From NCBI GenBank assembly GCA_016711125.1, contig JADJTQ010000003.1, positions 992,001-1,056,000 on the forward strand: a stretch of DNA of 64,000 nt. Reading direction: 5' to 3'. This DNA is from Saprospiraceae bacterium (lineage in GTDB: Bacteria; Bacteroidota; Bacteroidia; Chitinophagales; Saprospiraceae). Under the pieces are notes generated by a model, which saw only the letters and a program-made list of their open reading frames with translations, searched no databases and was not told the origin of the DNA. Positions 39,306 to 48,110 of the stretch are shown in pieces. The first letter of the stretch is position 1, and every line of letters starts with the position of its first letter. A program made the position numbers and the translations under genes.

Positions 39306-41759
39306 ATGGCGACCTTTTACCTTATCCTAGTGATTGTCTTATTCATTTTGGCAGTCTCTGATCTAATTGTTGGTGTAAGTAATGATGCCGTCAATTTTCT
39401 GAACTCTGCCGTCGGTGCCAGGGCAGCCTCTCTTAAGATGATCATCTTTGTTGCGGCGCTTGGTGTACTGATCGGATCTGCATTCAGTAGTGGAATGATG
39501 GAGGTGGCTCGTAAGGGAATTTTCCATCCGGAATACTTCTATTTTTCAGAGATCATGATTTTGTTTCTAGCCGTGATGGTTACCGATGTGATCCTGCTCG
39601 ATACTTTTAATACCTACGGTATGCCTACCTCCACTACCGTATCGATCGTTTTCGAATTGTTGGGTGCAGCTGTGGCAATTTCGATGGTTAAGATCATGAC
39701 CGACCCGAATGCACTCAAACTATATGAATATATCAATTCTGCAAAAGCGTTAGGTATCATATCCGGTATTTTGGTTTCTGTGGTAATTGCTTTTAGTTGC
39801 GGAATGCTGGCGCAATACCTGAGTCGTTTACTCTTTTCCTTTGATTATGAGCGCCGTATGCGTAAGTATGGTGCTATTTGGGGTGGACTGGGTATCATGG
39901 CTATCACTTACTTTATGTTAATTAAAGGAGCAAAGGGAGCAGCTTTTTTAAGTGATGATTTTGTGGCTAGTCTAACCGAAAATACCGGACAATTGCTTCT
40001 GATCAATTTTGTTGGATGGACCGTTGTATTGTATGTTTTAAATCGGCTCTTCAAGATCGACATTCTGGTGGTTTTGGTGTTATTTGGCACTTTTGCTCTG
40101 GCTATGGCCTTTGCGGGCAATGATTTGGTCAATTTCATTGGGGTGCCTCTGGCAGGTTACAATTCATATCTTCTTTTTACCGAATCTAATGGTGCAGATG
40201 CCAGTCAGCTACTCATGGACGGTCTGGCAGGGCAAGTACCCACACCAACTTTGCTGCTTCTGTTATCCGGGCTGATTATGGTGGTGACCTTATATACTTC
40301 CAAAAAGGCAAAATCAGTCTTACGTACCACTGTAGACCTGGGTAGACAAGATGAAGGTTATGAGCGATTCGGTTCATTTATGCTGTCACGCTCCATTGTC
40401 AGACGATTTGCCACGATGGCCAATTTTGTCAATGATCGCTTACCTGAGCGCTGGCGCCAATCAGTCAGTAGTCAATTTGATCAGACTCCCTTCACACGAA
40501 AGCAAGTACATTTAGGTAAGGAAGCTCCGGCATTTGATATGATCAGAGCGTCAGTTACCCTTGTGGTTGCTAGTAGCCTCATAGCTATCGGTACCAATTT
40601 GAAATTACCCCTTTCCACTACGTATGTGACCTTTATGGTTTTTATGGGAACCTCTTTGGCTGATGGCGCTTGGGGCCGAGAGAGTGCCGTGTATCGGGTC
40701 ACTGGAGTTCTGACAGTCGTGGGAGGATGGTTTTTTACAGCAATTTCTGCCTTTATTGTCGCATTTATCTTAGCGCTGATTTTTTATTTTGGAGGTTTGA
40801 TCGCCATTGCGCTCTTGTTAATCCTTTCGGCAATGTTGATTTACCGTACTCACCGGCTTCACCATAAGAAAATTGAAGAACAAGAAAATCTCGAAAAAAG
40901 TGTAGAGGAAGGCACACTTTCAAAAGCCAAAGTGATCAGTCTTTGTATCACTCAATTAAAATCTTTTTTAAATCAATACGGCGACCTCACTGACAAGTCA
41001 TTTGCTGCCTTCAAAGAAGAAAACTTAACTGCGTTAAATCAGGTTTATCAGGCCTTTAAGCCGGTGCATGCAAAAATCGATAGCTTAAAAAATAATTCAA
41101 GTCAGGCTTTGGATCAAGTGCCTGAGAGCGAACTTGAGGCCGGTCATCTCTATATTTTAGTGGTCGACTATTTGTCGGAAATGGCCAAAGATGTCAATTC
41201 GATCTTAAAGGTTAACCTAAGCCATGTCGATAACAATCACAAACCGTTACTTCCTGAACAGATTGTAGAGCTAGTATCTCTACATGAAATGCTTAAAGAA
41301 CGTTACGCCATCATTATCGATATTTTCAAAAATGTTGATGACCATCGAATTGAGGAATTTTTTAGCAGCTTGTCTTTGTTTGTGAGAAGGACTCGCGCGA
41401 TACGCAAGAATCAGATCAAACGTATTAAAAACCATCAAGTTGGGACTCGTAATAGTGTGTTATTCCTCAATCATTTGGGAGAGTTACGTAACCTTGCATT
41501 ATTTGCCAATCGAATTGTCCGGGTATTTGATGAGTTGATTCTTAATCCGGTTGAGGAAAGTGAATTCATTCCATCCAATATTAAGAAGGAACTGAAGGAA
41601 ATGCGCCGGGAAGCCAAATCTATGTCTGTTTTGGACATGGAGGTAATGATGGAAGATGAGGAGACTTCAACTTCACCAGGTGACCCCAAGAAGGATGCAG
41701 AGACGGATCCGGGGAAAGCAGAAAAAAACGATTTTACTGGTGATGACCCGAAAGAATAA
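39306..41759 (+). CDS. PiT-family inorganic phosphate transporter with C-terminal PhoU-like domain
   Basis: 817 residues. The PHO4-type membrane domain has the signature GVSNDAVNFLNSAVGARAAS near residue 23 and the second-half counterpart LKLPLSTTYVTFMVFMGTSL near 430, with about 12 helices. Residues 520-760 are a soluble helical domain rich in Leu/Glu/Lys, resembling PhoU-like regulators often paired with Pit transporters. The C-terminal tail is very acidic (PGDPKKDAETDPGKAEKNDF). It is divergent from the ppk2 pair. It imports phosphate using an ion gradient, and the fused tail probably controls uptake. Confidence 0.93.
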   Translation: MATFYLILVIVLFILAVSDLIVGVSNDAVNFLNSAVGARAASLKMIIFVAALGVLIGSAFSSGMMEVARKGIFHPEYFYFSEIMILFLAVMVTDVILLDTFNTYGMPTSTTVSIVFELLGAAVAISMVKIMTDPNALKLYEYINSAKALGIISGILVSVVIAFSCGMLAQYLSRLLFSFDYERRMRKYGAIWGGLGIMAITYFMLIKGAKGAAFLSDDFVASLTENTGQLLLINFVGWTVVLYVLNRLFKIDILVVLVLFGTFALAMAFAGNDLVNFIGVPLAGYNSYLLFTESNGADASQLLMDGLAGQVPTPTLLLLLSGLIMVVTLYTSKKAKSVLRTTVDLGRQDEGYERFGSFMLSRSIVRRFATMANFVNDRLPERWRQSVSSQFDQTPFTRKQVHLGKEAPAFDMIRASVTLVVASSLIAIGTNLKLPLSTTYVTFMVFMGTSLADGAWGRESAVYRVTGVLTVVGGWFFTAISAFIVAFILALIFYFGGLIAIALLLILSAMLIYRTHRLHHKKIEEQENLEKSVEEGTLSKAKVISLCITQLKSFLNQYGDLTDKSFAAFKEENLTALNQVYQAFKPVHAKIDSLKNNSSQALDQVPESELEAGHLYILVVDYLSEMAKDVNSILKVNLSHVDNNHKPLLPEQIVELVSLHEMLKERYAIIIDIFKNVDDHRIEEFFSSLSLFVRRTRAIRKNQIKRIKNHQVGTRNSVLFLNHLGELRNLALFANRIVRVFDELILNPVEESEFIPSNIKKELKEMRREAKSMSVLDMEVMMEDEETSTSPGDPKKDAETDPGKAEKNDFTGDDPKE

Positions 41760-41876
41760 CGAGCCGGATCTTATAAGCAAACCTGCGTCGTTAACTACAC
41801 TCTTCTGGTGAGTTGAGGCCAGATTTTTAACACTTTACAGTTTTCACTATGTTAATTTTATCTACAGCTATAAAAT

Positions 41877-41897
41877 AATATAGAAATTTTCTATATT
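41877..41897. promoter_or_regulatory. Perfect palindrome upstream of the XRE regulator
   Basis: AATATAGAAA, one T, TTTCTATATT: 10-base perfect arms, 107 bases ahead of the XRE gene start. It is a candidate operator for that regulator or its neighbours. Confidence 0.45.
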
Positions 41898-42003
41898 GAG
41901 ACCAAGTTCCTTCCTGTAAGATTGTATTTGGGATAGCTAGGTCGACAAACGAACAATGGGAGGTATAGTGATGTCTGAATTCTGTTGAGTCAGTCGAATA
42001 AGA

Positions 42004-42531
42004 ATGGCGAAGCAGGTTAAAAAAGTGAAGTTGATGACCAAATCTTTACTAGCCAGAAATTTAAGTAAACTGAGAGCTCTCAATGGTTTCAATCAGGGAG
42101 GGCTCGCTGAGACTCTGGGTGTTACCCGAAATATGGTTGCATCATATGAGTCCCAAAACATACAGCCAAAGCTAGATCTGCTCGCAAAGATTTCTGCATT
42201 ATTTCGAGTTTCTATCGATGACCTGATTGGCACAGAATTTAACGAGGAAAATTATGAGTCTCTGACGAAGCGGTATCTCTCCGGGCGGAAGGGACCATTG
42301 TCTCATGGCAATGAATTTGTATCTCAAGTTGATCTCGATTTGTCGGTCATTGATGAATTTATCGACAGGAATACTAAAATTCGAAAAATGGTCGAAGGCA
42401 TGAAAGCTTTTTATAATTTTAAGAATCAAAATTTGATGTTAAGTGCAGAAAGTCAACAACTTATGTATGTATTAGACCATCTTATAGAAGCCAATGAGCA
42501 ACTTTTGCGGGAACTTCAAAAAATAAAATAG
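42004..42531 (+). CDS. XRE-family transcriptional regulator
   Basis: 175 residues. A Cro/C1-type helix-turn-helix occupies residues 17-75: NLSKLRALNGFNQGGLAETL, GVTRNMVASYESQNIQPKLD, LLAKISALFRVSIDDLIGTE. The remainder is helical with a final coiled coil (LEANEQLLRELQKIK type) likely used for dimerisation. A perfect 10-base dyad lies between this gene and the ECF sigma gene downstream (42536-42557), and another palindrome lies upstream, so it may control both itself and the sigma factor. Confidence 0.9.
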   Translation: MAKQVKKVKLMTKSLLARNLSKLRALNGFNQGGLAETLGVTRNMVASYESQNIQPKLDLLAKISALFRVSIDDLIGTEFNEENYESLTKRYLSGRKGPLSHGNEFVSQVDLDLSVIDEFIDRNTKIRKMVEGMKAFYNFKNQNLMLSAESQQLMYVLDHLIEANEQLLRELQKIK

Positions 42532-42535
42532 AAAA

Positions 42536-42557
42536 ATTCTACAATCTATTGTAGAAT
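42536..42557. promoter_or_regulatory. Perfect inverted repeat between XRE and ECF sigma genes
   Basis: ATTCTACAAT, CT, ATTGTAGAAT: 10-base perfect arms starting five bases after the XRE stop and ending 57 bases before the sigma start. Candidate operator for the XRE protein or a regulatory hairpin in the sigma leader; there is no T tract after it. Confidence 0.5.
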
Positions 42558-42614
42558 AAATGAACATTTTAGTAGGCGTAGACGTTGTGGGTGTATATAT
42601 AATCTACAGACACT

Positions 42615-43139
42615 ATGACCAACCAAAGTTTCTCAGGTGCCATTGCACACAACCACCACTTTTTATTCAACTATGCCAGGAAATTGACTGGCAATGAACA
42701 CGATGCCAAGGATTTGCTTCAAAATACCTCCTTGAAAGCTTTTAGAAATCTGGACAAACTCGATGATATCAGAAACTTTAAAGCCTGGATTACCACCATT
42801 CTTTATAACATATTTGTATCTGACTATCAAAAGCAGCGACGAAGACAGGAGCTATTGGCTAAGAATGGTTCAAGCGACGCGTACTTCTATAATGTTTCTC
42901 AGAGCAAAAATGAGGGTTACGAAAATCTCAAGAAGAAGGATCTGTTGGTATTAACCCAAAATGTAGGCAAGAAAAGTTATGAAGCTTTTGAGCTCTATTT
43001 GATTGGATACTCCTACCAGGAGATTGCTGATCTGTTGCGGATCGTAGTTGGTACCGTAAAGAGCCGAATCAATTTTGCAAGAACCAAAGTAAAAGAATTA
43101 TACCCCTATCTCAGCTTCTCCGATGACAACATGCTCTAA
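42615..43139 (+). CDS. ECF-type RNA polymerase sigma factor, copy 1
   Basis: 174 residues. Region 2 is about 12-80 (NYARKLTGNEHDAKDLLQNT, NFKAWITTILYNIFVSDYQK). Region 4 is about 120-165 (SYEAFELYLIGYSYQEIADL, LRIVVGTVKSRINFARTKVK) with the usual helix-turn-helix. No anti-sigma gene follows. Instead, DUF1328 and PRC-barrel genes follow, as near the second copy at 49.3 kb. The two sigma proteins are clearly paralogous. It probably switches on envelope or general stress genes; this is inferred from the neighbours. Confidence 0.92.
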   Translation: MTNQSFSGAIAHNHHFLFNYARKLTGNEHDAKDLLQNTSLKAFRNLDKLDDIRNFKAWITTILYNIFVSDYQKQRRRQELLAKNGSSDAYFYNVSQSKNEGYENLKKKDLLVLTQNVGKKSYEAFELYLIGYSYQEIADLLRIVVGTVKSRINFARTKVKELYPYLSFSDDNML

Positions 43140-43259
43140 GTCAGTCGAACCATTTCAAGTGTTAGCGGCCATTCCACATTTCACATTATAATTACTTTTT
43201 TTAGCCTAAAACTAAAAGTGTAATTAGGTCCAGCAATTTATTTATTTAATACTTCGTGT

Positions 43260-43281
43260 ACTTTTGGCTTGATCCAAAAGT
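43260..43281. repeat. Hairpin in an intergenic sequence
   Basis: ACTTTTGG, six bases, CCAAAAGT forms a perfect 8-base hairpin. The surrounding gap (43140-43582) contains no gene that I can support; a 61-codon minus-strand frame there looks like translated non-coding sequence. Confidence 0.5.
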
Positions 43282-43582
43282 ACCAAAAGATCAAGGCTGT
43301 AAGGTCTAAACCTAAAACAGGAGGAGAAAGCCGGAATTCTAAAAACTCGTCATGATGGTTCCATATTTGCGACTCAGGTCCAGGGTCATCTCGAGCCTTA
43401 ATGTGCTGTGGTAGAAGACTCATACAGTTTAGAATTCTTACGGTTGTCTACTCCTGTTTCTTAACGGTTTATCCCTATGAGGCCGATCACGAGACCTTTT
43501 GTCAAAGGTCTTTGCAAAGTCGTTGCTTTGGCCTCTGGATCCTTGATAATCAATGGTTTGGATTTTAATTAATGTATCCAAA

Positions 43583-43825
43583 ATGCCGATAGTTGTACTT
43601 AAACAGCACAAGGAAGTTCAATATCACATAATTATTACTTTTCTTCAGCCCATAAACACGCGAACCCTTATTTATTTATTTATTTATTTATTTATTACAA
43701 TTATCGCCAGATTTCTTGCTTTGGTGGCATCGGCTGGTATTGCGGAAATCATTTTCTATATCGTCCTGGTCCTGGCGATTATTTCGATTGTTAGTCATTT
43801 ATTAGGCGGACGAGCTCCGCGGTAA
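43583..43825 (+). CDS. DUF1328 small membrane protein, copy 1, with a TTTA microsatellite in its coding sequence
   Basis: The conserved core is IARFLALVASAGIAEIIFYI, VLVLAIISIVSHLLGGRAPR to the stop. It matches copy 2 at 49941-50117 (SAGIAKIIFYIFLILAVISI, LGHLLGGRAPRL) but lacks about four residues of the GFGG turn. The start is unclear: no ATG lies close to the first helix, and the nearest in-frame ATG is 43583, far upstream for this 58-residue family. The first helix is encoded by a TTTA tetranucleotide run (43668-43696) giving IYLFIYLFI. Copy-number change there would shift frame. Function of DUF1328 is unknown; such proteins are often part of stress regulons. Confidence 0.6.
   Translation: MPIVVLKQHKEVQYHIIITFLQPINTRTLIYLFIYLFITIIARFLALVASAGIAEIIFYIVLVLAIISIVSHLLGGRAPR
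43668..43696. repeat. TTTA tetranucleotide microsatellite
   Basis: Six full TTTA units plus partial units on both sides, at the 5' end of the DUF1328 reading frame. Four-base units inside a reading frame are the classical form of slip-prone contingency loci. Confidence 0.85.
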
Positions 43826-44114
43826 TTGCCCCAAGTAGCCAGCTTGGAGTGTTGGACCAACCATAGTGGAAAGACCTCAGGGCAAAGTAGTACCGAAACT
43901 ATAATAGTTTAAGAAATCATCTTTTACAATTATAGTAATAGCACTTTCAAATGAATTTTGACGGGAGCTTATTTTAATGCTATTCTTCAAGGGCTAGTAA
44001 TTTGTAACAGTAACCCTCTGAAAGTTGTCCAGAATCAAATTGTGAATCGAACATTGAACCGCTTCGGATGCTCTAATAGACAGTAACATTATTTAACTTA
44101 AAAATTAATTTAAC

Positions 44115-44477
44115 ATGAGAGCTATCACATTGTCAGCATCATCATTAACTGGTAATGATGTAAAGAATCACAAAGGTGAAAACATTGGAAATATCAAGGA
44201 AATTATGATCAATCTCGAAGATGGTACAGTCGCATACGCTGTTTTGTCATTTGGTGGTTTTCTTGGTATGGGAGACAAATTATTTGCCATTCCCTGGTCA
44301 AGCATCATTGTAGACCAAGATAACAAATGCTGTGTATTAAGCATGAGCAAAGAACGATTGGAAAAGGCGCCCGGTTTTGATAAAGACAACTGGCCTAAAG
44401 CGGGAGATACCGGGTACTTAACTCAAGTCTATGACTATCATAAGGTGAGCCCTTTTTGGACCGAAACCGTGCATTAA
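44115..44477 (+). CDS. PRC-barrel domain protein, copy 1
   Basis: 120 residues. A PRC-barrel is seen at about residues 8-85: LTGNDVKNHKGENIGNIKEI, INLEDGTVAYAVLSFGGFLG, KLFAIPWSSIIVDQDN. The C-terminal part ends GYLTQVYDYHKVSPFW. It is strongly similar to the minus-strand copy at 48111-48461. PRC-barrel proteins of this type are small stress-associated cytoplasmic proteins; the exact role is unknown. A clear terminator follows at 44537. Confidence 0.9.
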   Translation: MRAITLSASSLTGNDVKNHKGENIGNIKEIMINLEDGTVAYAVLSFGGFLGMGDKLFAIPWSSIIVDQDNKCCVLSMSKERLEKAPGFDKDNWPKAGDTGYLTQVYDYHKVSPFWTETVH

Positions 44478-44536
44478 GAATAGTCTCTTGGTACCCATTT
44501 ATGGATACCTGACATTATCATAGTTTATTAATTTAG

Positions 44537-44590
44537 ATCAAGCCATTGCATGTACAATAACAATGTACAGCGGTGGCTTGATTTTATTTG
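44537..44590 (+). terminator. Rho-independent terminator after PRC-barrel copy 1
   Basis: ATCAAGCCA (44537-44545) pairs with TGGCTTGAT (44574-44582), with an inner TGTAC/GTACA stem, followed by TTTATTTG. Confidence 0.8.
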
Positions 44591-44678
44591 TAATTCTCAA
44601 CGGGGACCATGGCAATCCTGGAGCGGACAGGAATGCAAGAGTTAGATTCAAAAAGCTATCGGGTAAATAGAGATTAAT

Positions 44679-44939
44679 TTAGGAAACTTGTCTTTTATTC
44701 GATCCTGGAGATCCCAGTTTGGACTTTTTGCGAAAAGCATTGCCTATGGTGAGATCTATACCCAATCCATATCGCTGAGCAAATGCCCAGGTAAACTCCG
44801 CACTAAAAAAAGAATTAGGGAAGAATACGAAACCCAGAGTAAAATGAGAACAACAGTTCCTGCAGCCCCGTATATCGAGGCGGGATCTGCCATGCCAAAA
44901 TAGAGCCCCAACAAAACTACCAGATACAAAAGAAGTCAT
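44679..44939 (-). pseudogene. C-terminal fragment of a YihY/BrkB-type membrane protein, frameshifted
   Basis: On the minus strand, VVLLGLYFGMADPASIYGAA and GTVVLILLWVSYSSLIL are in one frame and FFSAEFTWAFAQRYGLGIDL continues in another, ending at a stop at 44679-44681. Together they match the last 85 residues of YihY/BrkB proteins (GAAGxxxxLLxWxYYxxxIxxxGAEFT). The frames meet in the A7 run at 44805-44811, where one more base would join them. An in-frame TGA at the upstream border and the lack of the N-terminal two thirds show that this is a remnant. Confidence 0.6.
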
Positions 44940-45067
44940 GTGATCCGGCTCTTATCCATACGCACTTCCATGCTACATAAAAGGGATTGCATGAGAGCTT
45001 CTTCTTTGTTTTCTATTTTAACTATTTAATATTGGGTTGGAAAGCAAAGATAAATTTTAAAACACTA

Positions 45068-45100
45068 ATAAGCCCCATCCAAAACATGGACGGGGCTTAT
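45068..45100 (-). terminator. Terminator of the csbD-like gene
   Basis: ATAAGCCCC (45068-45076) and GGGGCTTAT (45092-45100) form a 9-base perfect stem, 38 bases after the stop of the minus-strand CsbD-like gene; a T-rich stretch follows on that strand. Confidence 0.75.
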
Positions 45101-45137
45101 CAAAAGGGAGAGTTAAATATTGATAAATTAAAACATT

Positions 45138-45341
45138 TTACTTCACGTATGACTCAATTTCCTTTTCTAGTTCTGCTCTGGATTTACCTAGTTTTTTCTC
45201 TAGTTTTCCCAGTGTCTTTTCAGCCTGGCCTTCAACCATGGTTAGGTCATTATCGGTGAGTTCTCCATATTTTTTCTTTAGACTCCCTTTGATGATGTGC
45301 CAGTTGCCTTCCATCTTCAGTTTAAAATTTTCTTTGTCCAT
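45138..45341 (-). CDS. CsbD-family stress protein
   Basis: 67 residues, highly charged and helical. The motif WHIIKGSLKKKYGELTDNDL then EGQAEKTLGKLEKKLGKSRA is the CsbD pattern (WkxxkGxxKexwGxLtdddl...Gk.ekl.G.iq). CsbD proteins are induced by general stress in several bacteria; the molecular role is unknown. It has its own terminator and lies in the stress-type island. Confidence 0.92.
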   Translation of the reverse strand: MDKENFKLKMEGNWHIIKGSLKKKYGELTDNDLTMVEGQAEKTLGKLEKKLGKSRAELEKEIESYVK

Positions 45342-45512
45342 TGTATTGTTTTTTTAATATTAGGAAAAATAACGTAACACAGATAAGACTATTCACTCTA
45401 ACCAAAATGTTCGATATAAACTGAATAAAATTGCTTGCAATGAGGATGTTTTTTATAACTCTTTTCGTGAAATTTGTGGAAACACCTCTATTATTTGGAA
45501 TAGTGAACCAGG

Positions 45513-46632
45513 TCAAATACAGGTTGGTCCACCGCTGTCAGATTTTTTGTAGATAAGCCCCTTCCTTTCCTGATGCTGGTGTGATTTTACAAATTCATGG
45601 ATAAATTCCAATTTAGTATAGATGGAGTTCGACCAGACAAATGGATAAATATCGGGCAATCCCATGGATCGATTCAGACTATTTCCAGCACAGGTAAGGG
45701 CAACACTATCCTCGATAATTTTTCTAAAAGTACTGGTAGTATAAGGATTTCTCACTCTTTCCAGGTTCATGAATGATGCCTGTGAATGTGACTCAAGTGA
45801 AAGACCTAAATAATGAGCGGTTTCCAAAGTATCCATAATATGCAGATAGTGTGCCCAGGTCTCTGCCCAGTCTTCCCACGGATGCGAACTTGCATACTTA
45901 CTTATGAAGCGTTGATTCCAATCCTGCGGGGCATCATGAGTATAATGGGATTGAATTGCTTCGGTATAATTCACATTTTCATCGCCGAAGATCTCACGAA
46001 ATCTGACTTTGTCATTGTGATCAGAGAGTAGCATCCAATAATAGTGGCCGATTTCGTGTCGGAAGTGCCCGAGAAGTGTTCGATAGGCTTGATAGCTGTT
46101 TTCGCATTTGTTCTCTATGTACTGGATCCCCCTCATCTAAAAGAGTAGTCACAAGACCATTCGCATGTCCAGTCATTCTATTTGATGTATTGTCAGCCAC
46201 CAAAAAATCGAAGGAGAGTCCATTGATCTGGTCTTTTGATTTGGGAATTAGAGGCAATTGCAGGACTAGTAGCTGATAAATGAGTCTATGTTTTGCCATT
46301 TCCATTTCTCGCCATTTTTCGAAATTGACGGTGTCTTCGTAAGTCGGTATCAGACCGTTGAAAGAACATGCAAGGCAAAATTGGTCCGTTTCAATATTTC
46401 GTACCACCCAGTTGCAGACATCACGTGCATAGTTTGTGCAATAGATTGAATGATGATGATGATCGTCGACCAGGACAAAATCAAAATGATAGACACTGAA
46501 ACCAACTTTTGAATTGCAGTTGAGGCAGATATTGTTCTCAAAGAAGATAGGATGACTACACTTGGGGCAACTAAAGACCTTCAATATTTGAATTTTAAGG
46601 AGGTTTGATCGAGGGAATCTTGAAATACTCAC
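45513..46632 (-). CDS. Putative zinc-binding metallopeptidase with N-terminal zinc ribbon, with a frameshift
   Basis: About 373 residues when reconstructed. The N-terminus has a zinc ribbon with two CxxC pairs (FSCPKCSHPIFFENNICLNC). The middle has KHRLIYQLLVLQLPLIPKSK and NRMTGHANGLVTTLLDEGD. The first frame then diverges, and the second supplies SYQAYRTLLGHFRHEIGHYY with the HEIGH zinc-peptidase motif, FREIFGDENVNYTEAIQSHY and SSHPWEDWAETWAHYLHIMD. The two join in the T4/A4 run at 46099-46102 with a one-base change. The arrangement fits the Peptidase_Mx / DUF2248 family. The substrate is unknown. Confidence 0.85.
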
Positions 46633-46750
46633 TTCGCGCGAGGATGTTAAAAATTCATATGGGAAGAGGAGTTCAAGTGGTCAAAATAATTTAAATCAAA
46701 TTAGTTTTTTGACATTGCCAGCTCTAGGCAACTTATCCTCTTGGAGCTGA

Positions 46751-46972
46751 TTAGCCTGAAGATTTCTTTGAGACCAAATAGACACCACCAGCAAAGAGGG
46801 TTATGGCTAGCACTATTTGAATAATGCCCGTCATTTGTCCTCCCTGGTCATTTGCAGTGATTTCGACCCCCAGAATTTCGGCTGAATTGGTACTTTTGTC
46901 AAACGCCTGCATCCCTGAATAGCCTACGGCGAGACCTCCAATGATGAATAATGCGCCTAGTAATTTTTTCAT
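46751..46972 (-). CDS. Small two-helix membrane protein
   Basis: 73 residues, starting MKKLLGALFIIGGLAVGYSG (helix 1) and ending with GIIQIVLAITLFAGGVYLVS (helix 2), with a short exposed loop (FDKSTNSAEILGVEITANDQ) between. The layout resembles DUF3185-type proteins, but the match is by general shape. It lies among stress-type genes. Function unknown. Confidence 0.7.
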   Translation of the reverse strand: MKKLLGALFIIGGLAVGYSGMQAFDKSTNSAEILGVEITANDQGGQMTGIIQIVLAITLFAGGVYLVSKKSSG

Positions 46973-47171
46973 ATACTTGTTTTTAGAATCTAAATACTGA
47001 TAAATTAAATTGAAATCATGATTTCAGATGGTAGTATTTTAGGGTTAAGTGTTATGGGGTTCATGGTAAGGAGACAACTATTGTTTTGATCACACTCTTG
47101 GATTTACCTGGCTATTTCTACTAAAATGGCCTAGAGCCGGCATTTGGAAGCACGACTAAGGGTAAAAAGAA

Positions 47172-47206
47172 TAAGACCCAAGATCCATTGATCATAAAGG
47201 GTCTTA
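47172..47206 (-). terminator. Terminator of the coiled-coil protein gene
   Basis: TAAGACCC (47172-47179) pairs with GGGTCTTA (47199-47206), 30 bases after the minus-strand stop at 47236, followed by TTCTTTTT on that strand. Confidence 0.75.
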
Positions 47207-47235
47207 GTCAAGAGTGATCTGTATCACCGGTATTC

Positions 47236-47616
47236 CTACAACAATAGAAGAAGAAGGAGAATTACAATTATTGCAGTTGAGCCAATGTAAACCCCACCGG
47301 TGACCCTTTGTCCTTTCGCATAACTTTGTCCTTCCGCATAGACCGCGTTTAATTCTCCTTTAAGTTCCTTAGCGCGTTTACGAATGACTTTCTTTTCCTG
47401 AGAAGATGACGAAGCTTGTTTTGCTTCTTTAAGAACTTGGAGTTCAGCGATTATTACATCTGCCTTTAGCTGCAATTCTTCCAATCGCTGCTCCTGGGCT
47501 AAATTAGCATCCGGATCAGCATTTTCATTTCCACCGTTGTTGGAGAATATGGGGGAAACGAGCAGACAGAGTGCTGCAGACAGTGACATAGTTCGAAATA
47601 AATTTTGAATTGACAT
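47236..47616 (-). CDS. Secreted or membrane-anchored coiled-coil protein
   Basis: 126 residues. A signal peptide (MSLSAALCLLVSPIFS) is followed by an Asn/Asp-rich linker, a coiled coil (residues 40-95, QRLEELQLKADVIIAELQVL, VIRKRAKELKGELNAVYAEG) and a C-terminal helix of pure hydrophobic residues (IGSTAIIVILLLLLLL). It could be anchored at both ends of the periplasm. No family recognised. It has its own terminator. Confidence 0.65.
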   Translation of the reverse strand: MSIQNLFRTMSLSAALCLLVSPIFSNNGGNENADPDANLAQEQRLEELQLKADVIIAELQVLKEAKQASSSSQEKKVIRKRAKELKGELNAVYAEGQSYAKGQRVTGGVYIGSTAIIVILLLLLLL

Positions 47617-47774
47617 TGTTTAATGGTTTGAATTTTAAATTATATAATATTGCCTTAACAAAGGTCAGCTAGCGATCCCTTTGTTTGTTAACAGATTGTA
47701 ATAATGTCTCTAAGACATCTGATGCAGTCATATTTTTTCGCAAATACCAAAGTAGATATGGATATTTTTGGTGT

Positions 47775-47995
47775 TTACAATACACTCTTTCCTTGTAGGG
47801 CTCTAGATACCATCGAAATGATAAAAAGCACCAAAGCAATGTAAAAATGATCTGTGCGATACCTGCCATCTGAGCGGCAATACCGGTGAAGCCAAGCACC
47901 CGTGCTATGATTGCAACTATAAAGAATATTAGAGCCGAGCCAAACAGAATAATTTGATTTAAAGAATAATAAAAATAGTAGCTTAAGATGTGCAT
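47775..47995 (-). CDS. DUF1328 small membrane protein, copy 3, with a frameshift
   Basis: The first frame reads ALIFFIVAIIARVLGFTGIA and AQMAGIAQIIF, then leaves the family pattern. One extra base in the A5 run at 47843-47847 restores YIALVLFIISMVSRALQGKS and a stop at 47775. The reconstructed protein has about 73 residues, with a somewhat long N-terminus because no closer ATG exists. It is a more diverged paralogue of copies 1 and 2 and neighbours PRC-barrel copy 2, as copy 1 neighbours PRC-barrel copy 1. Confidence 0.7.
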
Positions 47996-48110
47996 CCAAA
48001 AATATGTCTTATTCTGGAAGTCCCCTGAGTTGCTCGTGAGTTGAAGGGAAGTGAAGAAGATTCTCCACCTCCTCTAAAACTCGCAGAATATGTGAAAGGG
48101 AACTGCTATT

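Noticed and set aside
43238..43423. 61-codon minus-strand frame ending FWYFWIKPKVHEVLNK
   Set aside because: It spans a perfect hairpin in intergenic sequence and reads like a translated repeat rather than a protein.
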